A DNA stretch of 64,000 nucleotides from Opisthorchis felineus. Its lineage: Eukaryota > Platyhelminthes > Trematoda > Opisthorchiida > Opisthorchiidae. Position 1 is the stretch's first letter. Every line of letters starts with the position of its first letter. The stretch is taken from NCBI GenBank assembly GCA_004794785.1, contig SJOL01004581.1, forward strand, positions 185,336 through 249,335, read 5' to 3'. The notes below the pieces were generated by a model, which did no database searches, was not told the origin of the DNA, and saw nothing but the letters and a program-made list of their open reading frames with translations. Below are positions 23,501 to 32,500 of the stretch, in pieces. The translations under genes were made by a program, and so were the position numbers.

Positions 23501-26500
23501 CGGTGGTACCGAGTTGTTACCAATAGAGCAGTTCCGAGACTCAACAAGCAGATAGGTGCTGGCTGCGGGAAAGGTACTCGGCACGCTTTCGGTGGACTAG
23601 CGAATTCCACCCATCATTCTGAACCGATTCTTTTTCACGTGTAAAGTTGTGGTATCAAATTGGTCAAATCAGGGGACGAGATGGCTCAGTGGTTAGAGCG
23701 CGAATTTAGTGAGCGGAAGGTACGTGGTTCGAACCCGACCTCTGCCTCTCGACTTTCCCTGTCTAGGCTTGAGCAACCTGGCAGTATCCCAGCCCTTGTG
23801 CTTCCTTCTGGTGGCATGGGAGTAAGGCACCGAAAGGGTGCTACAGCTGAACGATTTCTGGACCGAACCTTTTTCACGTGTGAAGTTGTGGTATCAAATT
23901 GGTCAAATCAAGAACCCGCCCTCACCCTTGACTAGGACTGGGGTAAACACGTGACGAGTTCAGTAGGACCAGCAGCAAGGGAGAAACAAACCAGCACATC
24001 GCCAAACTCAAGCGGCGTTTATAGGTAACATCGAGAGGTCCCACCTATCAAAAATCACATTTGGAACGTCCATGTGCGCGCCGTCCTGCTATATGGGTTC
24101 GAAAAGAGCATTTCAGATACAGAGCAACAAAAGGTTAGTCGCACTGGATCACAGGTGTCCGCGGAACATCACCATGTTATGGGAATAATATGGTGTGTCA
24201 GGGATCGTTTGAAGGCAGATGACAACCGTGTCACCATCGCTCAAGACTGACGCAACATTGACCATGCTGGTTGGGGCATGAGCTAAAAATGCCACGGCAC
24301 TGAGTGTCTCACTCAATTCAATTCAGTTTATCAGCTATAAACCGTGTACCATAGGCACATTGGTTCCAGCTGTTACAGTTTCGATAATCGGAAAACGGAA
24401 CAGTGTGGGACATACAGCCAACCCTTGGAAGCGATGGCGCATCTAGTTAGTTCGGGAACTGGGTAGCTACGGATTGAAGGCCATAATTTTGATGTACGAG
24501 CGCCATTGATTGCGCGATTGGGCCAGTACTGACAATATCATTAACCATTGGTAAGTTGAGTCCCGTGGTCACCATCCTGGGAGGCAGCAGTTGCCGACCC
24601 GACTAAGTTTACTGGTTAGTGTTTTCGTACTTCGTTGCCAGGTCATATACTGTCCACCTCTCGGTCGCTTCCACTCACCACAGGGCTGGGCGAAAAGACG
24701 ATGCTCTGGCATGCGGAGTACATGTCCCAACCAGCGCAACCTATGAAGTATGAGTAAATCATCTATTGCAGGGGAGTTCATTCTTCCTAAGACCATCTGG
24801 CGTACCTCAGCATTACTGATCCGATGTTCCCACCAGACACCGCAGACACCGATGATCAAACACTAACATCTTCCGTATGTCCTCTGCGCGTAGGGGCCAC
24901 GTTTCTGATCCATAAAGCAGTATAGCTCGCACCACCGCAGTGTAAACACCATCCTTGACAGACAAACTCAAGTCACTTCGGCACCATAAATGTCGGAGGT
25001 TGGCAAAAGCTGTCCTGGCCTTTCCGATTCGAGAAATAATCTCATCTCCAGCCAGTCCACCGGAACTTATACAGCTGCCCAGGTAAACAAATTTATCTAC
25101 CACGTCGATTGGCTCACCTGCAAGCACGAGGTGTGGGTTTGATCCCACCCAGTCTTGTAGCAGCACTTTGCAGGTGCGAAGCGCATGCCAAACCGTGCGG
25201 CAGTTATTTAGGTTATTTAAAATCATTTGCACTTGCAGCTCAGCAGCAGCTCTTCGCAGCTGAGTGTCCCACTGACCTCTATTCGTGAGTAGAGAGGACT
25301 ATGAGAAGCTTGAACAATGGCATGGGAGCGGTCAAAGCCTTGTGTACCCCTGTTGCTTCGTCCGCACTGAGACCCGGAGACAGTGGATGTGTGTACCTTA
25401 GAAGCACTCTGAAATGGCGCGGAATGGCAGCCACCACTACTGATTTTTTCCTTTTCAGTTCCTGTAACGAAGCATACAAGTCCCACATTACACCGGATCT
25501 TCGTTAACATATATTGGATTACGAATATAGGTTCGGTAGCCCCGAACTCCCTGCACTCCTCAGATTTTTTATGGTATTCTCTACGACTTCGCTTACTAAG
25601 GAATCCAACTCTCAAAAAGGGCCATAAGCCAATCCTGAATGACGTGAGTTAAGAGGGACGAATCAAAGCGAATACGGCTTCGGAAATTACTAATCCAAGT
25701 TAACCTACCCGAAAGGTCTCCATTTCAAAACAGAGAAGTTAGTCTCGCTTTGTAATGAACTTCACACTGCAGAGAATAATCTAAAGCTTAACTTGCATCC
25801 TCCCAACTACTTCGGCTTTGATTATGGTTAGTCGTAGCACGTTCATGGGCCAATTGCTGGTCGCCATGGATTATGTACTGAATTATGACGGATATATCAC
25901 AACGATGGACATCATTATACCAGCGGTACTTAGCTAGCCTAGCTGCCATTCCAGTTGAAGGAAGCACGATGGCTAAGAGCATTAGCAAGAGTGAGATGGC
26001 ACAAGCGAAAATGACCAATATTCCCTTGCGAACGTTACCCGATACAAGGTAACCAGACAAAGGTTTTAACTAGACAGTCCGGATAGAAAGTGACTACATG
26101 ATCACCATTGGGATTGGTTACCACAAATAAAGAATCACATGCAGCATAACTGGAAACAGCTCCGTTTGACTACCGCTTCCATATGGCGCAACTATGTCAT
26201 ATTTTTTCGCATAGGTTTGGAAGGGGAAAGTGTTCTTTGGTAGGTGGTGCTTGAGTATGATAGTCTAAATCACATTAGCCTGCTAACGTTTTATTGGCAG
26301 CCCTAGCCATTTTACCTCATAATTAAGTACTTCCCAATTCGGAATTGATTTTCTCTTTGCCAGTCCATCAGGACATCTGCAACTAACAAAATATATGAAC
26401 CTCGCCCAACATGAACTCAGCATGCAAACTTGGGCTAGACAGTCCTACTGTATTCGGTTAAGTACCATGTCCTGTAGGGTTCCTAACCATGTTCAACAAG

Positions 26501-29500
26501 CATCACGTGAACCCGGACCAAGAAGGTAGGAGGATTCCACAGCACTCAGTTTGAGTTTCGTGTCTATATTTCGTGTTGCCAAGTCACGTCTCATAGAGCT
26601 TCTCGTTAACAAGAGTTCGAGCTCTAAAGCAGTGCTTTGCCTGATCCTAGGTGATCGGACATGTGTAGTACATGATCCAACCACCTTAACCCGACGAGTT
26701 CTACCTGTTGCTCTAGTGGTTCCGATTCATCACCAAGGACTCGTCTACGCACTGCCCTATTATTTCAATGCCAACACACGTTTAATATGGTCTCGGTATA
26801 TTCAGTGGCTCGTCTCGATGTACGTAAAAGAATGAGAAGCTAACCAAACCATGTGGTAACTCTGCCCACAGAAGCGAACAAACGTACCTGAAAAGACTAA
26901 ACATTTAAAATTCGTTTCGACCTTGCCTTCTTACCAGCCTCAGCTGTCACTCGAAGGGAGTACAACGGGCCCCTACAATGGAGTCCTATTCGGTTTGATG
27001 TCCCTTTACCAACCGAGTACCGACAGCTTAAGTCAAGCCTTAGCAAGCTGTCTCACGAGCCACCTTCCTCATTTCCGCTAAGTGCCCATCCTATCCCTCT
27101 GTACAGAACATTCCGACTGTCTACCTTGGAATGGCGACATCATAAAAAAAATTACCCGACGACACCCCTTTACCCGCTCCCCCTTTGTGAAGTATAATAA
27201 GGTACTTTCTGGAGTAGTTTAATTACGCATACAGCTGAGTAGTAAAACCGCTTCATGCAACGTGACGACACTCTCCTATTCCGATTCTTGCATTAGCACT
27301 GCAAAATGTCTGTCGAAAACGAAAAATAATATATTTCAATACAGTAAAAGTTACTCTTTTTTGGACTCATAATCCGTCACCTATCCTTCCTTTTTTGATA
27401 CTGGCGCGGTCGGCTCCATCACTGAAACCGCTAATAGCCACTCCTGAGTCGCACCAACTTATTCCAGTGCTTCAACATTTTCGCGATATTGATTCTCAGT
27501 TCACAACTGAAGATGTGTTCCATGTCATCCCAATGCCATGTGATGGCAAAAAAGCAATGAAACTGGTGTTCATGATTAGACATTCCGCCTTAAATATCTC
27601 ACTAAAGACGAGCACAATAACAGTTGTCTGTATGATTGCCAATTGGCGAACTTCTGAACCCGTTTAGTGGAGTCGTAACTTCTACGTTGAATGCAGCTGT
27701 TGTTGGCCTCATATGTGGAACCCAGTGAGATCAGCTTCGTTCCCCCCATGGAATTTCTTCAGCTCTGGCCCTTCTGCAGACGGTTAGGTGGACGCACTTC
27801 TGTGCAAACTGTGCCCAAACAAATGTAGAAGTCAACGGTGATCCATTACTGACTGATGGTATCGAAAAGATAGGGCTTTTACTTACTACCAGAGTTAGAT
27901 TTTCAGAACCTGACAAGCTATCCCTATTCTCCACCGTTTTGTCGCGCCTCATCGTTCTTGGCAGCGTGGACTTATAAGCTTCTTAATTCTTCCTCCATTT
28001 TAAGCCGCTGATCCAAGGGCACTTATTGACGGACTGAACTTTGTTCTCAGATGTTTGCCTTTGTTACCACGCTGTTAATACGTTACTACGTCTTTTGTTA
28101 CCACGTCACATAAATTGCGCTTCTAAGGTATCCAAGAAAGTGCACTGGGCAAGAAGGCGTATTGGTTTTGCAAAAACCTGGCTGACGGGAAAGTAACCTC
28201 CTCTTTCCAGGGTGGTTCCCATCACATGGAAAAATACTTGAAACCAAAACATAAAGAGGAAATGAGACGACGGCCATTGACTTCATTGTATGGATCGGAT
28301 AGATGTCTAGGTGGTTGTCGCAATGGAGATAATTCAAGTGTATTCAGTGAGCCGTAGCCACAACAGTATTGACCAGGGAAAGATTCGATAAATACAACTC
28401 CCACTCCATGGGTGCTCTCGTGGAACCAAGCGCATTGGTCGGTTGGTACACCAAGCAGTTTACGGGGACAGTCATAGTAGATATTCACACGCCGACGGTC
28501 TAGACGGGACACGTTGGCAAACGAATCAAAATTATTGGCGAATGAGGACAGGACCTCCGGGCCACCCCGAGTAGAGCTCAATTCGACTAACCGACCACAG
28601 ACACGAGGCTGAGGAAAGCTGCAGAAGCCTGAGGTTTGCGACCTACGCGCCGTTACTGGTAAACGGAAAAACAATGACGGTGGACAGCGCGTTACGCCTG
28701 GAGAATACTCGCAGCACTACATCTAGGGAAACTGTGAACACCAGTTGCGATGTTCTCGAGCATGAAGGGCGAGTTTGCATCCATAAGGTGCATAGCAACT
28801 GGCGATGGCAATGGTAGCAAGTTCTACATACCTCACAACCCCGAGCATGACCTCACCCTTAACTGCCACCGAAGCTGCATAGATAAGCTCGTTGTTAATC
28901 GAAATTGAAACCTTCGATAAAATGAATCTGGGTGTTGAAATCACATGTGAGTTCACTGGATTTGCATCAAGCAGATGACGTTGTTTGGCGAGTGTTTGCC
29001 CGCGCAAAGTACTCTGAACGGGATACTGGTGATCCCATACTTCCGCACTGCTCTTCCAAAGTGCAGTCTTACATCAGGATGGGCATGCATTTCTCTTTCG
29101 GTTCACAGGTATTGGCAGCCGTGTAGACCCTGAATGTACCATAACAGCTGAAGGCTACGTGCGAATAAGCGCGGCGCGAGCACTGTTCGTTAGCTTGTGT
29201 CGTCTGCGGCATTAAAAACGGATTTCGCTGAAGCCAAAAACCTGTATACACAAGCAAGCTGCAGGGCGCGGGCTTACCTTATAATTACGTAACAAGGCTC
29301 GTTCGATCCGAGGATCTCCGAATATTTAAACACCAGTGCCTCCGTAGTAAAGGAGCTAGTAGCGTGTGCTGAACCATAGTTTGCAAAAGAGGGTGCTGTT
29401 TTCCGTGCCCAGTTTAGAGCGGCGGATACAGAGAGGTGGCCAACCCTTGAGCTGGCATGAAAGAGATTACGAAAAGTTTAGGTGCTGCCGGTGCTACTCG

Positions 29501-32500
29501 CCTTCCAGGATGGAGACCGCGTGATCCCCATTGTGTCCGGCTGGAGACGCTACAAGATATGGCTGCTAATCGACGTGAGTGGCGTTCTTGTTGTCAGTTT
29601 CTATACAGATTGCATAAATGAGTGTCTGGAGGTGTAGACACCTCGGAATGATTGCAGTAAGCTGGCAGTAAGTCCCCTTCCTATCCACTTTTATTCTCTT
29701 CTTCCCAATAAAACTTTTAAAGTAAATCATGGTTGTACGGCAGCGAAGCAACAGTGTTGAACACTGATGATGATGTCAGAGCAACAGACTAAACTTACCA
29801 GGTTAATGTGGTTGGGGCTTGTACTGCGCACATCGTTGGCGAAAGGTTCGCAGGCAGGCCACGACACATCATCATCATCATCGACAGCATGACATCAGTG
29901 TTCAACACCGATGCTTCACTGCCGTACAACCATGATTTATTTGAAAGCCTTATTGTGAAGGAAAGAATAAAGGTAGACGAAGAAGGGACTTAGTGCTAGC
30001 CTACTACAATCATCCCGAGGTGCCTACGCCTCCAGACACTCATTCAAGCAATCTGGATAGATACTGACAACAAGATCGCCACTGACATCGGTTGGCAGCC
30101 ATATCTTGCAGCGTCTCCAACCAGGCACAGTGAGGATCACGCGGTCCCCAACCTGGAAGGCGAGTAGCACCGACAGCACCCAAGCGTTTCGTAATTTCCT
30201 TCATACCCCTCTGCCAGGTTAAGGGTTGGCCACCTCTCTGCTTCCGCCACTCTGAATTGGGCATGGAAAACAGCACTCTCTTCGGCAAACGATGATTAGG
30301 CATACGCAACACGTGTCCCAACCAACGCAGCTTCTGGTGCTGGACACACTCTTCAATGGAAGTACCCGTTGCACAACCAAAAACTCGCTTTCTAACTGCC
30401 TCGTTACGGATTCGCCGACACCAACCCACACGAGCTATGGTTCTGAGACAACGATTGTCAAACACCTGAAGACGCCTCAGTTCCGCTGCTCGAAGAGGCC
30501 AGGTCTCACAGCCATACAACAAAACAGCCCGCACTGTAGCTTGATACACACGTCCCTTGAGTTTCAGGGATATACCACTTTGACGCCATAGGTGCCTCAA
30601 ATTAGCAAACGCGACCCGTGCCTTGCAGATTCGTGCATTGACCTCGTCTGTCACACTACCATCAGAACTAATACAACTACCCAGGTACGTAAAACGCTCC
30701 ACAACTTCCAGTGCCTCTCCCTGGATTGTAAGTGGCGTGTTCAGTGACTGCATGTCCAGCAGCATGACCTTACACTTTGTGGGTGCAAAGTACATACCAA
30801 AGGACGGGATGACTTTGGTCAGTTCATCCAAAAACACCTGCGCCCTCTCCTCCTCTTCGAAGATGAGAACGATGTCGTCTGCATATTCCAGATCGACAAG
30901 GTTTTCGTCACAGGCTATTTGAACACCAGGGTTTTGGAGACCTTCCAGCGTTCGTCTCATTATCTCATCGATCACGAAATTAAATAGGAAAGGAGAGAGT
31001 GGGCATCCCTGACGGACACCGCTTTGTGTACGGAAGCTTTTGGAGAGCTCGCCGTATACTCTCACACGTCCGGAAGTCCGAGAATACAAAGAGCTTATTA
31101 TGTTCACAAACTTCCGGGGCATTCCTTGGTGGGCAAGCGTGTCAAGAAGAACAGACCGGTCAACCGAGTCGAATGCGCCTTGGAAATCCAGGAATACTAG
31201 AATCGTGGGTCGCTTATACGTATGGCGTTGTTCTAGCACCTGACGAAGTGTGAAGATTTGGTCAACGCAACCCCTACCAGGCCGGAATCCCGCTTGCTGC
31301 TCTCGAGTCAGTGTTTCACGAGCCACCGTAAGGCGACGAAGCACGAGTGACGCCAACAGTCTCGTTACGACCGGGGTCAAGCTGATCCCCCTGTGGTTGC
31401 CATACTACAGCGGCTACAGTCCAAATGTGCGCTGTGGGATAATCGTGTCTTTCAAACTGAGATCCATGGTATCCTGCTTTCACCTGGCAGGAGAACCTGC
31501 AGGACATGGCACCTAACCGGTACCCGCAGCGATCATGTAATTCCCCAATAGGACTGCCGAGTTAAAAATCGCCCGTCTTTGTGCGCTGCGCTTATATCGA
31601 ACGAGGTTCGAGGATGCCGGTTCAATCAAGTTAGTGACGCCTTACTTCGACATGCTCAGACAAGTTTAACTTAATGTTGCCCAGAGATGTTGGCACCTTG
31701 TCCCCAAAAACACGGCTCCTTCGCACTCGGTCCCTACCGTCCGCTTTTTTCACTCTTCCAGGGCTTCTCTTCCTCATGGATGTACGGAAGTTAAGCGCGT
31801 CACTGGTGTACTGTTGTTAATGATGATGAAGGCCGCGCTCTATAACAAGACTAGAGTGACGAGCATGAATTACCTACGCTACACGATATCCCAAAGATGT
31901 CGACCTTCATAGCAGTAAATCCCAGTGCTGTTATTGCATCAGCAGTTGAGGCCTTTAGTCGCTTGTTAGATCAACGTTCCGTTCGCCCTGAAGATGACCG
32001 AAACCAGAAGGGATACACGGTAGAGACCTTTCCAATCACAGTGAGCACGCAACATCTTGTCCGGCAGAAATATTATAGGACTCGGGATTTCCCTATTTTC
32101 ACCTTGTAGTTTATACGCCTACTGTAAGGCACGTGTGAAATGAGACCGTCGAAATTACCGAGAACCGAACTGAAACACACGGCCAGTGGAAAAGTTTAGA
32201 GCAAAATGCAAACCGCGGTAAAAATAGGACTACGGGCAGAACAAAAAGAATCATGAACTTACATCCGTCTGACCACATGGTTACGCTTGGGCATATTCAC
32301 TTCCTTTCGCCAACCAGTTTGATCAATTGAGGTGCGATTGACGACTGCAGGGCCGCTCACTCCATTGACATTTGACGGGTCCAAACTCGTAGCTGTTCCC
32401 GCGGGGGCGGCTGTTCGCAGCCCAGTCGCAGCGACCGTGGAGTTCCCTGCGGTTGTGGCGCGCATAATGGGTGCCGCCTGGGAGAAGGATTGGCCAGATG

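Larger units (their letters stand above)
19539..32262 (-). other. CBP intron 1 (12,724 nt), transposon-rich
   Basis: The donor GTAAGT (32262-32257) and the acceptor TAG at 19539 split an Ile codon inside KIX. The intron contains two confirmed SINEs in opposite orientation at 23.3-23.9 kb and another at 19.9 kb. It also holds LINE fragments at 21.0-21.9, 22.0-22.2, 24.05-24.3, 24.4-25.2, 26.5-26.7, 29.4-29.8 and 29.9-31.5 kb, and a possible LINE tail at 31.7-31.8 kb. The stretches 20.1-21.0, 22.2-23.28, 25.2-26.47, 26.7-29.4 and 31.85-32.25 kb hold nothing I recognise. The 150-codon frame at 28674-28222 has no recognisable domain. Confidence 0.9.

Noticed and set aside
28222..28674. 150-codon minus-strand open frame
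   Set aside because: No recognisable motif; length compatible with chance at this base composition.
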